Below the pieces are notes generated by a model that saw only the letters and a program-made list of their open reading frames with translations, was not told where the DNA came from and ran no database searches. Of a stretch of DNA of 64,000 nt, positions 25,342-33,040 are shown piece after piece (within the stretch, counting starts at the first letter, position 1; each line of letters starts with the position of its first letter). The position numbers were made by a program, and so were the translations under genes. This DNA is from Candidatus Rokuibacteriota bacterium (GTDB lineage: Bacteria; Methylomirabilota; Methylomirabilia; Rokubacteriales; CSP1-6): the NCBI GenBank assembly GCA_003221695.1, contig QHSX01000060.1:1-64000 (forward strand), written 5' to 3'.

Positions 25342-26538
25342 TTAATCCGGCCCACCACCCCCGCCCGCCCCACTCGGGGCGAAGATCGTCGGGACCGATG
25401 TGCTGTCGTTATAGAGCGAGTACGCGTACTCCCGGACGAGAGGTACGCCGAGGAGCTGTTCGGGTGCCGTGACGGTGCATTTGATTCTCGTGTGTTCGTT
25501 CATGCCGATGCCGACCGTGCGCTGGACACAACCCGGTGGCAACGTCAGCTGGCTGGAATACGCGGGGGGCGGGAGGTTGATGATGATTGGATCCAGGGTC
25601 AGTGCCGGCGCCGTGACGGGCAGCTCGACGCCCTCAATCGTCTCGGCGATTGCGACCAGCGTCACGGGCCCCGTGTCCTGCGCCGCGGCGGCGGACTCGA
25701 CCAGCCCTTTATTGGCAAAGACCGTGGTCAGGTCCGGGTTGATGTCCGTCAGCCGGACCTGGCTCCAGCAGGTGAAGCTCGTGGACGCCGAGATCATCCG
25801 CTCGTCTTCACTGTAGAAGTTGAGGTCCACGAAGGTCGGATTGTTCGGACGGTTGGAAAGAACATCCAGCGTGAGGAGAGTCAGGGACGTCCGAACGTCG
25901 GGGGAGCTGCTCTCATACCGAACCGTCCCGAAGATCTTCCCCGTGATCGCCCGGTATTCATTCCCGTCGAAGGCAAGGGCGCCATCACCGTTCGCGTCGG
26001 TCGGGTCACCAGTCTGTAACCACTTGGCCGCCTGGATGGGGAGGGCGTTGTACGCGCGGGCCGAGGTCGGGGATTCTCGGATGACCGCGTCGCCGATCAG
26101 CCCGTCGAACTTGATCGCGTTGCCGGCATTGTCCACGACCCAGGCGATCAGATAGCCCCGGTCACAGAGGGGCGTCGTGGAGACGTCCTCAGGGCTGAAG
26201 ACGAGCGTTCCGTTGACCGTGGTTGCAAGGGTGAAGGCGGACTCTGCACAGCGGCTCGGGTCTGCCGGGTCGCTGCCGCCGGGGCAGACCCAGAGGGCTC
26301 TGAGCAAAACCTCCTGGCCGCTGGTCAAGCACGAGGAGCCCTTGGGGCAGGTCACGCTGATCTCGAACTGGGTCGTTGGGAGACAAGCCTGGTCGGGCGT
26401 CTCGACGACCCCACGGACGAACTTGGGGAACACGATCACGCTGCCCGGCGCCTCGGAGTCATTCGGCCCCCAGGCGCCGACCGGCGTCACTACTCCGAGG
26501 GTCAGAACCATGATGAACAAGACGCCTAGCCATTGCAT
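25342..26538 (-). CDS. Exported protein of unknown function
   Basis: 398 residues with a clear Sec signal (LGVLFIMVLTLGVVTPVGA, cleavage before WG) and a mature N-terminus APGSVIVFPKFVRGVVETP. About ten cysteines suggest disulfides. One Ca2+-binding-type loop DANGDGALAFDGNEY is present. The C-terminus is Gly-rich and ends GGGGGPD. I do not recognise a named family; similar VIVFPKF starts are, as far as I recall, common in uncharacterised secreted proteins. It stands alone on its transcript, with a strong terminator after it and a LuxR-type regulator gene 248 bases upstream on the same strand. Confidence 0.75.
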   Translation of the reverse strand: MQWLGVLFIMVLTLGVVTPVGAWGPNDSEAPGSVIVFPKFVRGVVETPDQACLPTTQFEISVTCPKGSSCLTSGQEVLLRALWVCPGGSDPADPSRCAESAFTLATTVNGTLVFSPEDVSTTPLCDRGYLIAWVVDNAGNAIKFDGLIGDAVIRESPTSARAYNALPIQAAKWLQTGDPTDANGDGALAFDGNEYRAITGKIFGTVRYESSSPDVRTSLTLLTLDVLSNRPNNPTFVDLNFYSEDERMISASTSFTCWSQVRLTDINPDLTTVFANKGLVESAAAAQDTGPVTLVAIAETIEGVELPVTAPALTLDPIIINLPPPAYSSQLTLPPGCVQRTVGIGMNEHTRIKCTVTAPEQLLGVPLVREYAYSLYNDSTSVPTIFAPSGAGGGGGPD

Positions 26539-26786
26539 GTTTGGTCGCCCCGTTTGGTCGAATCAGTGAGACAGCTTGTGAAACGGCCTTTGATACGACT
26601 GAGCGAGATCACCTCCAATCGAACCGAACTCCGTGACTGTCATCTTGAGGCTCGAATGACGCTTGTCTATTACCCAGGTAGGTGCATCCGAAGGGGTAGC
26701 CGTTCGAATTAACCCAGTGGACTAAGACCGCGGAGGAAGCCGGGCGCGTGGCCGAGGGGCGGGGGGCGGAGGACGATCGAGCCCGA

Positions 26787-27404
26787 CTACGGTCTGGTCA
26801 TCATGACTTTCCCCACAATTGCCGACCGGGACGACACTCCCATCTTGATCATGACGAGTCGCAGAAAGGCCTTCACCGTGTTGGGGCTGACGTTCATCCG
26901 AGTCGCGATCTCCTTGCTGCTCAGACCCTGCATCAAGTACTCCAACGCCCCTCGCTCGCGCTGCGTGAGATTGAATTGCTCCGAGACGTGCGACAAAGGA
27001 ATCAATCCAGAGGGGCCTCGCTCGAGCAGGACGGCGATGCTCGGGTGAGAAGGACCACTGGCATACCAGTCCACCAGGAAAGTCCGGCAAAGATACCGCC
27101 GCCTGCCTGACCGGAACTCCGTCACCAGAGGCGACTCACGCGAGGACGGCTGGCTGATCAGGCTCGAACGAATCTTCCCGGCGAGGAAGACGTCCGGGCG
27201 CCTGACGTCCGCGAGCTTGTCCGGGTAGCTGAGAACCTGGATCGCCTCGGCATTGAACGAGAGGGGGCGCAGCGAGGAGTCCAGCAGAAGGAATCCAACC
27301 GCCGACCGGGGCGAAGGCGCGGTCGTCCGAGCCCGATGTCCGTTGAAGCTCAGCTGCCTCACGATCGACAGCGACGCGCGGTCATTGTGCATCGTGGCTC
27401 TCAA
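26787..27404 (-). CDS. LuxR-type transcriptional regulator with PAS-like N-terminus
   Basis: 205 residues. The C-terminal quarter is a LuxR/GerE helix-turn-helix: FNLTQRERGALEYLMQGLSS, then KEIATRMNVSPNTVKAFLRL. The N-terminal part (VGFLLLDSSLRPLSFNAEAI) resembles a PAS sensor, as in other small LuxR-PAS regulators; no receiver Asp is seen. It may bind a small ligand and regulate the exported-protein gene downstream or itself. ATG 27404 is used; an internal ATG five codons on is possible. The 248 bases between this gene and 26538 hold no gene I can support. Confidence 0.82.
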   Translation of the reverse strand: MRATMHNDRASLSIVRQLSFNGHRARTTAPSPRSAVGFLLLDSSLRPLSFNAEAIQVLSYPDKLADVRRPDVFLAGKIRSSLISQPSSRESPLVTEFRSGRRRYLCRTFLVDWYASGPSHPSIAVLLERGPSGLIPLSHVSEQFNLTQRERGALEYLMQGLSSKEIATRMNVSPNTVKAFLRLVMIKMGVSSRSAIVGKVMMTRP

Positions 27405-27662
27405 TGAGGCCTCGCGCTCCCCTAAGAGACAATCCGTGGAACCCCCGAATCCACCCCGGCAGAGTTCCCGAGGGAACTATTGGGACAATACCTGACGACG
27501 CCGGCGCGTTCGTCACGAGGGGCGCCGCCAAACCTTCCGGGGACCCGAGCGAGAGCAAAAATCAGTTCCGGCAGCTGAGGCGGGATGGTGCGTCCGGCAC
27601 GCCGACCGGCGTCTACAACTCGCGACATTGACGGGCCACGCCGATGACCGAACAATCACGGC
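27405..27662. other. Intergenic region upstream of comM
   Basis: 258 bases between divergent genes (LuxR-type regulator on minus, comM start on plus). Short open frames occur on both strands, but none has a ribosome site or recognisable sequence. Promoters for both genes are expected here; I cannot choose reliable elements. Confidence 0.5.
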
Positions 27663-27763
27663 GTGATCGCGCGCGTGCTCTCGGCGGCACTCCTCGGAGT
27701 AGAGGCGGCGCTCGTGCGCGTCGAAGTAGACGTCACCGACGGGCTGCCAGCGTTCACGACGGT
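27663..27763 (+). pseudogene. comM: comM (Mg-chelatase-like ATPase), 5' fragment before element insertion
   Basis: GTG 27663 opens a frame reading [20 protein letters not shown] and then [15 protein letters not shown], the conserved N-terminus of ComM/YifB. It then runs into element sequence and stops at 27809. The continuation LPDSAVRESRERVR is found 9.7 kb away at 37441. Joining 27763 to 37437 restores the frame (GT + G = Val codon) and gives a protein of about 506 residues, the normal ComM length. ComM is a hexameric helicase that aids branch migration in natural transformation. Confidence 0.9.
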
Positions 27764-29265
27764 AGGCTCAATAACGATTGGTCCGTCTCCGTGGGGAGGA
27801 TGCCAGTGATCTTCAGCGACCGGTCGGCGCCCACGACGATCTCGTCGACGAGGTGCTGGAGGACCTTCTGGCGCCCGGCGGCGTCCAGGCGGTCGATCCC
27901 CCGCCGCGCCTTGGCCGCCCAGCGGTCGAGCGCGGCCAGGCGCCCGCCGTCGGCGTCGTGGGCGGCGACCTGAGCTTCTGCCCTTCCGAGGTCGCCCCGA
28001 AGACCCTCGCGCTCACGCGTCAGAGCGCGGAGGCGCGCGGCGACCTCGCCCTTGGCGATCCCGTCCTCGACGTAGAGGTCCAACAGCCTCTTCTCCTTCC
28101 CCTCGACGCCCCGGAGCTTGCGCGCGAGCGCCTCGACGCGCGCGCGGAGGTCGACGTCGTTGGCGCCGCGCTGGGCGGCCCACGCCTCGACGCCCGCCCG
28201 GAGGGTCGCCGGGTTTCGGAGCGCGTCGGCCACGGTCGTCCAGACCTCCGCCTCCGCGACGTTCGCCGAGATCATCGGCGCGCGGCACCCGGCCGTCAGG
28301 GCGAAGCGGTCGTGCCCGTGGCAGCGGTAGCACCGGCGCCCGTGCTGCGGGCAGCTCACGTACCTGGCGCCGCAGGCCCCGCAGCGGAGCAGGCCGCGGA
28401 GCATGTAGGTGAAGCGCGCGGGCCGCCCCACGTAGGCCGCCCGGTTTCGCGCGAGCACCGCCTTCGCGGCGGCGTGCGTCTCCTGCGTGACGATCGCGGG
28501 GATGGCGACCTCGATCCACTCCGTGGCCGGCCGCCGGCGCCGGCCGTGCGCGCCGATCGCGTCGCGGTTGTAGAACACGCGTCCGGTGTAGCGGTCTGAG
28601 CCGAGGATGCGGCGGACCTGCGTCGGCCCCCACCGACGCCCGGCGCGCGACGGGGGCACGCCGAGCCGCCGAAGCTCGTCGACGATCTTCCGCGTCGTCT
28701 TCCCTTCCTCGATCAGCCAGGCGTGGATCAACCTGACGACGCTCGCCTCCTCCTCGTGGACGACGAGCCGGCCGGGCGACGCCGGGTCGGGGCGGTAGCC
28801 GTAGGGGTAGCTCGCGACGACGAGGCCGCGCCGCGCCTTCTCTCGCTTGCCCCGCGTCGTCCGCTCGACGATCTTCAGGCGCTCGTACTCGGCGACGACC
28901 CCCTTGATGTTCAGCAGCAGGCCGCCCTCGGGCGTCGCCGCCCGCGTCGTCGTCAGGAACTCGACGCGCGACCTGGCCTCCAGCTCCTCGAGGAGCAGCA
29001 GCTGGTGCGCCAGCTTGCGGGAGAGCCGGTCGGGGTCGTGCGCCAGCACCACCTCGATCGCGCCCGCCCGCACGGCGTCGCGGAGCCGCGCGAGCGCCGG
29101 GCGATCGAGCGTGGCGCCGCTGTGCCCGTCGTCCAGGAACTCGTCCACGACGCGGTACCCCTTGGTGGCGGCGAGAGCGCGGAGCTCGTGCGCCTGTGCG
29201 GCGAGCCCGTACTTCTCGGCCTGCTCGTCGGTGCTGACTCGGGCGTAGACGGCGCAGGTGGTCAT
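27754..29265 (-). CDS. Large serine recombinase (integrase of the element)
   Basis: 503 residues. Resolvase domain with nucleophile S11 in [10 protein letters not shown] and the active-site Arg segment [10 protein letters not shown]; recombinase domain ([20 protein letters not shown] region to [12 protein letters not shown]); zinc ribbon with Cys at [18 protein letters not shown] and [10 protein letters not shown]; a coiled-coil region about 390-470; C-terminus [23 protein letters not shown] 29265 overlaps the upstream stop as ATGA. The 3' end crosses attL: the last two codons and the TGA at 27756-27754 are chromosomal comM sequence. It should catalyse attP x attB integration at comM. Confidence 0.93.
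   Translation of the reverse strand: MTTCAVYARVSTDEQAEKYGLAAQAHELRALAATKGYRVVDEFLDDGHSGATLDRPALARLRDAVRAGAIEVVLAHDPDRLSRKLAHQLLLLEELEARSRVEFLTTTRAATPEGGLLLNIKGVVAEYERLKIVERTTRGKREKARRGLVVASYPYGYRPDPASPGRLVVHEEEASVVRLIHAWLIEEGKTTRKIVDELRRLGVPPSRAGRRWGPTQVRRILGSDRYTGRVFYNRDAIGAHGRRRRPATEWIEVAIPAIVTQETHAAAKAVLARNRAAYVGRPARFTYMLRGLLRCGACGARYVSCPQHGRRCYRCHGHDRFALTAGCRAPMISANVAEAEVWTTVADALRNPATLRAGVEAWAAQRGANDVDLRARVEALARKLRGVEGKEKRLLDLYVEDGIAKGEVAARLRALTREREGLRGDLGRAEAQVAAHDADGGRLAALDRWAAKARRGIDRLDAAGRQKVLQHLVDEIVVGADRSLKITGILPTETDQSLLSLPS
27757..27768. other. attL junction of the integrated element
   Basis: CGACGGTAGGCT at the left comM/element junction matches CCACGGTGGGCT at the right junction (37430-37441) in 10 of 12 positions. 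The shared ACGGT (27759-27763) is the probable crossover core. The short imperfect core is typical of large serine recombinases. Confidence 0.75.
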
Positions 29266-29834
29266 GGGCGCTTCTCCTTGCGCTTGGGTTGGTAGCGCAG
29301 CCACGCCGCGGCCTGGGCGTGCCGGGCCGTGCAGTAGATCTGTCGTCGGGCGGCGAGGAAGATCGCCCCGCACGTGGTCCCGTTGGTCTTGAGCGGACAC
29401 GCGCGCAAGCGGTCCGCTTCGACGGCGTTGAGGTCGTTGACGAAGGCCACGACGATCGCCTCCGGCGTGACCGGGATCCCGCCAGGGCTGGTGTGGTCCG
29501 TCGTCATCGTGACGCGCCCCCCGCGACGGGCGCCCGGGCGACGTCGCCGGGCCGGCCAGATGGACCACGTGGTCTCGGGCATCCACACCACGTCGGGCAG
29601 CCCGTTCGCCAGGGCCTCGATCACCTGGCGGAGGGCCTGCTGGGCCTCGGGCACCTTGTCCCGCGCCGGGCGCGGCCCCTCAGCAGGCCGCCCCCGTTCC
29701 CAGGCGACGAGCATGGCCCACGCTCGGTGCCGGGCGCGTTCGGAGAGCTTGCTCAGGTCGAGCAGCCGGAACTTCAGCGCCCACTCGACCCGGGCCTCGG
29801 GCGTTCGCCCCAGGGCCCTCAGCGCTATAGCCAT
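29262..29834 (-). CDS. CGNR-zinc-finger-like protein of the element
   Basis: 190 residues. The C-terminal 50 residues (ADRLRACPLKTNGTTCGAIF followed by LAARRQIYCTARHAQAAAWL) resemble the CGNR zinc finger, with Cys/Cys/Cys/His ligands CPL, CGAIF, YCT, RHAQ. The N-terminal part is helical and unknown. CGNR proteins are thought to bind DNA. ATG 29834 has GGAG 7 bases upstream. It is co-transcribed with the recombinase (4-base overlap), so a role as recombination directionality factor or regulator of integration is plausible but unproven. Confidence 0.65.
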   Translation of the reverse strand: MAIALRALGRTPEARVEWALKFRLLDLSKLSERARHRAWAMLVAWERGRPAEGPRPARDKVPEAQQALRQVIEALANGLPDVVWMPETTWSIWPARRRRPGARRGGRVTMTTDHTSPGGIPVTPEAIVVAFVNDLNAVEADRLRACPLKTNGTTCGAIFLAARRQIYCTARHAQAAAWLRYQPKRKEKRP

Positions 29835-29910
29835 CGTCGTCTCCTCCGTCGATAGATATAGACCAAAGTATTTTACAAGTAAAGCGCAATGTTCTTACCT
29901 TATCTCCGAA
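29835..29910. promoter_or_regulatory. Divergent promoter/operator region of the element
   Basis: An AT-rich island between the recombinase operon (minus) and the regulator gene (plus). On the minus strand TTTACT, a 17-base spacer and TATATC form a plausible promoter for the CGNR-recombinase pair. The -35 overlaps TTTAC-AA-GTAAA (29872-29883), an inverted repeat that could be the operator for the ribbon-helix-helix protein encoded next door. Confidence 0.5.
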
Positions 29911-30099
29911 ATGGAGCGCAGAACAACGAAGCACGCGGCGCGGATGTGGAACGTCAGGCTCCATCGTCCCGATCGCGAGCTGCTCTTCCTGGCCGCGGAC
30001 CGCGAGGAGATCAGCCAGGCGGAGTTCGTGCGCCTGTCGATCCGCGAGCGGGCGCGCCGCGTGCTCCAGGGCGAAGACCGTGAACCCGAGCGCGCCTGA
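29911..30099 (+). CDS. Small ribbon-helix-helix-like DNA-binding protein
   Basis: 62 residues beginning MERRTTKHAARMWNVRLHRP. The strand followed by DREEISQAEFVRLSIRERAR matches the short beta-strand plus two-helix layout of Arc/DUF1778-type ribbon-helix-helix proteins. Divergent to the recombinase operon across a 76-base AT-rich gap, so probably the element's transcriptional regulator. An antitoxin-like origin is possible, but no toxin gene is adjacent. Confidence 0.6.
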   Translation: MERRTTKHAARMWNVRLHRPDRELLFLAADREEISQAEFVRLSIRERARRVLQGEDREPERA

Positions 30100-30220
30100 C
30101 CCCCGCACGCCCGCCGCGCGGTGGGCCGACGCGATCGCGCTCTTGCTGGCCGCCGCCGACCAGGATCAGGACCGGGATCTCCACCAGGACCTCGACGAGC
30201 AGAAGGACAACGCGCCGTGA
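30080..30220 (+). CDS. Small acidic hypothetical protein
   Basis: 46 residues from GTG 30080, overlapping the previous gene by 20 bases and the next by 4 (GTGA). The C-terminal half is Asp/Gln-rich (ADQDQDRDLHQDLDEQKDN). No family recognised. The chain of overlaps supports translation, but the start is uncertain. Confidence 0.45.
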   Translation: MNPSAPDPRTPAARWADAIALLLAAADQDQDRDLHQDLDEQKDNAP

Positions 30221-30351
30221 CCGCCGCGAAGCTCCGGCGCCTGACCGCCCGCGAAGCTCGCCGCGCCTTCGAGGCGGTGCTGGATCGCCCGTGGAATCGC
30301 CGCGCGTCGCTGTGGCTTGATGTGCTCGTCGTGATCGAGGAGGGGGCGTGA
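30217..30351 (+). CDS. Small hypothetical protein
   Basis: 44 residues from GTG 30217, overlapping the previous stop. Contains LRRLTAREARRAFEAVLDRP and ends VVIEEGA. Basic helical N-terminus, hydrophobic C-terminus. Function unknown; 7 bases before the prim-pol gene. Confidence 0.5.
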   Translation: MTAAKLRRLTAREARRAFEAVLDRPWNRRASLWLDVLVVIEEGA

Positions 30352-30358
30352 TCCGCGC

Positions 30359-30910
30359 ATGACGCCCGACGCCGAGCTGACCGTCGCCGCCGTGCGCGCC
30401 CGGGGCTGGGAGTGTGTGCGGCTGGCGCCGCGGGCGAAGAAGCCCGACGGGCCACGGTGGCAGATCACGAAGGACGCGGACCAGGTCGCCGAGTGGTTCG
30501 CCGCCGGCGCCAACGTTGGCCTCGTCTCTCACGAGCGCACCGGCGTCGCCGTGCTCGACCCCGACGAGCTGCTCGGCTGGGCCGACATGATCGACACGCT
30601 CGGGCAGCCCGCTCTCCCGTGGGTCATCACCGGCTCGGGCCGGCTGCACTACTACGTCCGGTGGCTCCCGGAGCTGCCGGCGAAGCTCACGTGGCGCGGC
30701 GAGCTCATCGGCGAGATCCAGCGCGGCCCGGGCCAGCAACAGGTCGTGCTCCCCGGCTCTGTCCATCCGAGCGGTGGCACGTACCGCTGGATCACGGAGC
30801 GCCTCGGCTTCCTCTGCGAGCCCATCGATCCCGTCAAGGGTCCGCTCCCGGAGCTGCCGGGTCTCTGGCGGGCCTATCTGTGCGGACAGAGCTATGCGCA
30901 CCGCCGCTGA
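30359..30910 (+). CDS. Bifunctional DNA primase/polymerase (prim-pol) domain protein
   Basis: 183 residues, a single prim-pol domain. Metal-site segment GVAVLDPDELLGW, the His motif ITGSGRLHYYVRW, and the C-terminal pattern EIQRGPGQQQVVLPGSVHPS followed by GGTYRW are characteristic. These domains make primers for phage and plasmid replication. In many relatives the domain is fused to a helicase; here the ATPase is a separate gene overlapping by 17 bases in another frame, so a split fusion or coupled pair is likely. Confidence 0.85.
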   Translation: MTPDAELTVAAVRARGWECVRLAPRAKKPDGPRWQITKDADQVAEWFAAGANVGLVSHERTGVAVLDPDELLGWADMIDTLGQPALPWVITGSGRLHYYVRWLPELPAKLTWRGELIGEIQRGPGQQQVVLPGSVHPSGGTYRWITERLGFLCEPIDPVKGPLPELPGLWRAYLCGQSYAHRR

Positions 30911-32096
30911 GGTCGAGCGTCTCCATGAGGCCGCGCTCCGCCAACCGGGCGCGACGCGGCGCGCCTTCGGCATCAAGTTCCAGTGCGCCGGCTGTGTGGA
31001 CGAGGGGCATGATCAGCACCGCGACAACGCCTGCGTGTTCGAGGACGGCACCTACGGGTGCGCCGTGAATCCGGCGCACCGGGAGGCGATCGGCCGCGCG
31101 CTCGGCGCGTTTCATCGGAACGGGTTCGGGCAGGCGCAGCCTGCGCCGGCCTCGACGGATGAGGGGCTCGGCCTCGTGCCGATCGGCGAGCTCCTCGGCG
31201 AATCGGACACCGGCCCAGCGTGGCTCGTGGACAAGCGGCTTCCGTCAGCGGGGCTTGGTCTGCTCGCGGCGAAGCCGAAAGGCGGGAAGTCGACGACCGC
31301 GCGCGTCCTGGCGCTCCGCGTCGCTCGGGGCGAGCCGTGGCTCGGCTTTGCCACGACGCGCGGCCCGGTGATCTACCTCGCGCTGGAAGAGAAGCGCTCC
31401 GAGGTGCGCGGGCATTTCAAGGCGCTCGGGGCGACGAGCGCCGAGCCGATCTTCATCCTCTGCGCGACGGCTCCGATCGACGCGCTCGCCCGGCTCCGCC
31501 GTGAGGCCGAACGCCGATGCCCGGCGCTGATCATCGTCGATACGTTGTTCAAGCTCATCCGCATCGACGACGGCAACGACTACGCGCTCGTGACCGCCGC
31601 CCTCGAGCCGCTCCTGACGCTCGCGCGCGAGACCGGGGCGCACGTGCTCGCGGTCCACCACCTCGGCAAGGGCGAGCGCGGGGACGGCGATGCCATCCTC
31701 GGCAGCACGGCGATCTTCGCCTCGGTCGACACGGTGCTCCTCCTCAAGCGTTCGGCCCGCTATCGGACCTTGTCGAGCATCCAGCGGTACGGCGACGACT
31801 TGGAGGAGATCACGCTCAGGCTGGATCCGGTGACGCGCGATGTCACGGCCGGCCCGCCGCGCGACGAGGCGGACCTGGCCGAAGCCTCGCGGCTGATCAT
31901 CGAAGCGCTGACGGCGGCCGCTGGGCCGATGACGGAGGCCGAGCTGGATGCTGCGGTCGAGTGCAGGACCGGCATCCGGAGGAAGGCGCTGCGCGGGCTC
32001 GTGGGAACAGAGATCGTTCGGACTGGGCGCGGAGGCAAGACGGACCCGTTCTTGTATTCATGTTCCCACCCTATACCTGGGAACACGGGAACATGA
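30894..32096 (+). CDS. RepA-like AAA ATPase/helicase of the element
   Basis: 400 residues from ATG 30894. An N-terminal Cys/His cluster (FQCAGCVDEGHDQHRDNAC) may bind zinc. The ATPase core has Walker A AAKPKGGKSTTARV, Walker B ALIIVDTLFKL and the sensor strand VLAVHHLGKG, as in RecA/RepA-type hexameric helicases (AAA_25 group). The C-terminus resembles a winged helix (MTEAELDAAVECRTGIRRKA). It probably unwinds the element's origin for the prim-pol protein. Repeats beginning inside its last codons form the putative origin. Confidence 0.85.
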   Translation: MRTAAEVERLHEAALRQPGATRRAFGIKFQCAGCVDEGHDQHRDNACVFEDGTYGCAVNPAHREAIGRALGAFHRNGFGQAQPAPASTDEGLGLVPIGELLGESDTGPAWLVDKRLPSAGLGLLAAKPKGGKSTTARVLALRVARGEPWLGFATTRGPVIYLALEEKRSEVRGHFKALGATSAEPIFILCATAPIDALARLRREAERRCPALIIVDTLFKLIRIDDGNDYALVTAALEPLLTLARETGAHVLAVHHLGKGERGDGDAILGSTAIFASVDTVLLLKRSARYRTLSSIQRYGDDLEEITLRLDPVTRDVTAGPPRDEADLAEASRLIIEALTAAAGPMTEAELDAAVECRTGIRRKALRGLVGTEIVRTGRGGKTDPFLYSCSHPIPGNTGT

Positions 32097-32190
32097 AGCC
32101 TGTTCCCGACCCTAAGTACGGAACCTATAAAGCAATGATTCTTGTTCCCATGTTCCGTATAGCGTTGTTGTTCCCAGAAGTCCCCGGAAC
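32062..32190. repeat. Cluster of GTTCC/GGAAC motifs (iteron-like origin region)
   Basis: Within about 130 bases there are GTTCC(C) at 32062, 32102, 32144, 32152 and 32170 and GGAAC at 32080, 32088, 32120 and 32186. Several form larger units: TGTTCCC-ACCCTATACCT-GGGAAC and TGTTCCCGACCCTAAGTACGGAAC are related, and CATGTTCCC pairs with GGGAACATG. Local AT content is raised. The cluster starts in the last codons of the RepA-like gene, the usual position for initiator-binding iterons. Confidence 0.65.
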
Positions 32191-32272
32191 CCCCAGAGAT
32201 CGCGCGAGCGCGAGGGCCGGCCGTGAGGAGCGGGAGGGGGGGGCAAATCTCAAACGAGGATTCACGTTTCAA

Positions 32273-32302
32273 GTCTGGTCGCTACGAGTCCAGACGCTTT
32301 TT
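32273..32302 (+). terminator. Intrinsic terminator after the replication genes
   Basis: GTCTGG (32273-32278) and CCAGAC (32290-32295) form a stem with an 11-base loop, followed by GCTTTTT. It would end the transcript running from the regulator through the RepA-like gene. Confidence 0.65.
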
Positions 32303-32346
32303 CGGGGGGGGAGGCACGTGCAAATCTCTACGGTTCTGGCGGGCAT

Positions 32347-32372
32347 AATCGCACGACAGTCGGAGTGCGATT
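32347..32372. repeat. Inverted repeat AATCGCAC-N10-GTGCGATT
   Basis: A perfect 8-bp stem with a 10-base loop, followed by TT. It may be a second terminator or a structural part of the origin region; the sequence alone does not decide. Confidence 0.6.
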
Positions 32373-32517
32373 TTCGCGGATTTTCCCAGCCCCCTATCTG
32401 TGTTATGGCCTCGATGCTGAGACTTGACTTGAGCAAGGTCGGGCCGGCGCGAAATTCCTACAGGCCCTTGGCGGGCGTTGCTGGCTCTGACCGCGGGGAC
32501 TTGGCGGGAGGTGGGCG

Positions 32518-32667
32518 CTGAAGTTCGATTTCTCCGATTTGCTGATCGTGGCGGGCGCCGCGCTCGTCGTCCTCGGCGTGGCGTGGCTGTCGCACTCGGC
32601 CGCCGCCATCGTCGCCGGGCTGTTGGTCGGCCTGATGGGCGTCGCGGTCGGGCGCAAGAAACCATGA
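32518..32667 (+). CDS. Small two-helix membrane protein (CTG start)
   Basis: 49 residues. The frame has no ATG/GTG at its beginning; CTG 32518 follows GGGAGG by 7 bases and gives MKFDFSDLLIVAGAALVVLG..., then a second hydrophobic stretch and GRKKP. Two membrane segments with a basic tail recall small phage holins or inner-membrane accessory proteins. Its stop overlaps the next ATG (ATGA). Confidence 0.5.
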   Translation: MKFDFSDLLIVAGAALVVLGVAWLSHSAAAIVAGLLVGLMGVAVGRKKP

Positions 32668-32777
32668 ACGAGGAGGACACCATGCCAGGGCAGCCAGCGG
32701 AAAAGCCACCGGCCACGAACCCGAAAACGCCGACGCCTCAGAGCCCGAAAACGGCCAGACCGGACCGCGGCCGATGA
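32664..32777 (+). CDS. Small Pro/Lys-rich hypothetical protein
   Basis: 37 residues, low complexity (KPPATNPKTPTPQSPKTARP). Overlaps both neighbours by 4 bases (ATGA at each end) in the chain of small genes from 32518 to 33591. The overlaps are the only evidence that it is translated. Function unknown. Confidence 0.45.
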   Translation: MNEEDTMPGQPAEKPPATNPKTPTPQSPKTARPDRGR

Positions 32778-33040
32778 AGCTGTTCGGCGAGCGGCGCGAG
32801 AGGGTGAAGATCCTTCGCCCCTTCGCGTCCGTCGACGTGACGGGCAACCTCGGCGACGTGCTCGAGGTGCCGGCGACGCGCGCGCGCGAGCTGATCGCCG
32901 CGGGCTGGGCGGAGGCCGCTCCGGACGCGCCGGTGGAGAACGCGCCGACGCCGTTCCGCGAAGTGGAATGCCGAGCGTGCTTCGGGCTGAACTCCGAGTA
33001 CGCGGGCCGATGCCAGCATTGCGGCGCGAGGCTCCTGTGA
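32774..33040 (+). CDS. Hypothetical protein with C-terminal zinc ribbon
   Basis: 88 residues. The first part (LRPFASVDVTGNLGDVLEVP ending in ARELIAAGWAE) looks like a small beta domain of the kind seen in phage neck or head-tail proteins. The C-terminus has CRACFGLNSEYAGRCQHCG, a CxxC-N10-CxxC zinc ribbon. ATG overlaps the previous stop; its own stop overlaps the next GTG. Confidence 0.6.
   Translation: MKLFGERRERVKILRPFASVDVTGNLGDVLEVPATRARELIAAGWAEAAPDAPVENAPTPFREVECRACFGLNSEYAGRCQHCGARLL

Larger units (their letters stand above)
32097..32517. other. Non-coding region of the element (putative replication origin)
   Basis: 421 bases without a gene I can support. It holds most of the GTTCC cluster, the terminator at 32273-32302 and the inverted repeat at 32347-32372. 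It has less coding-like composition than its flanks. Open frames here on either strand lack ribosome sites. Confidence 0.6.
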
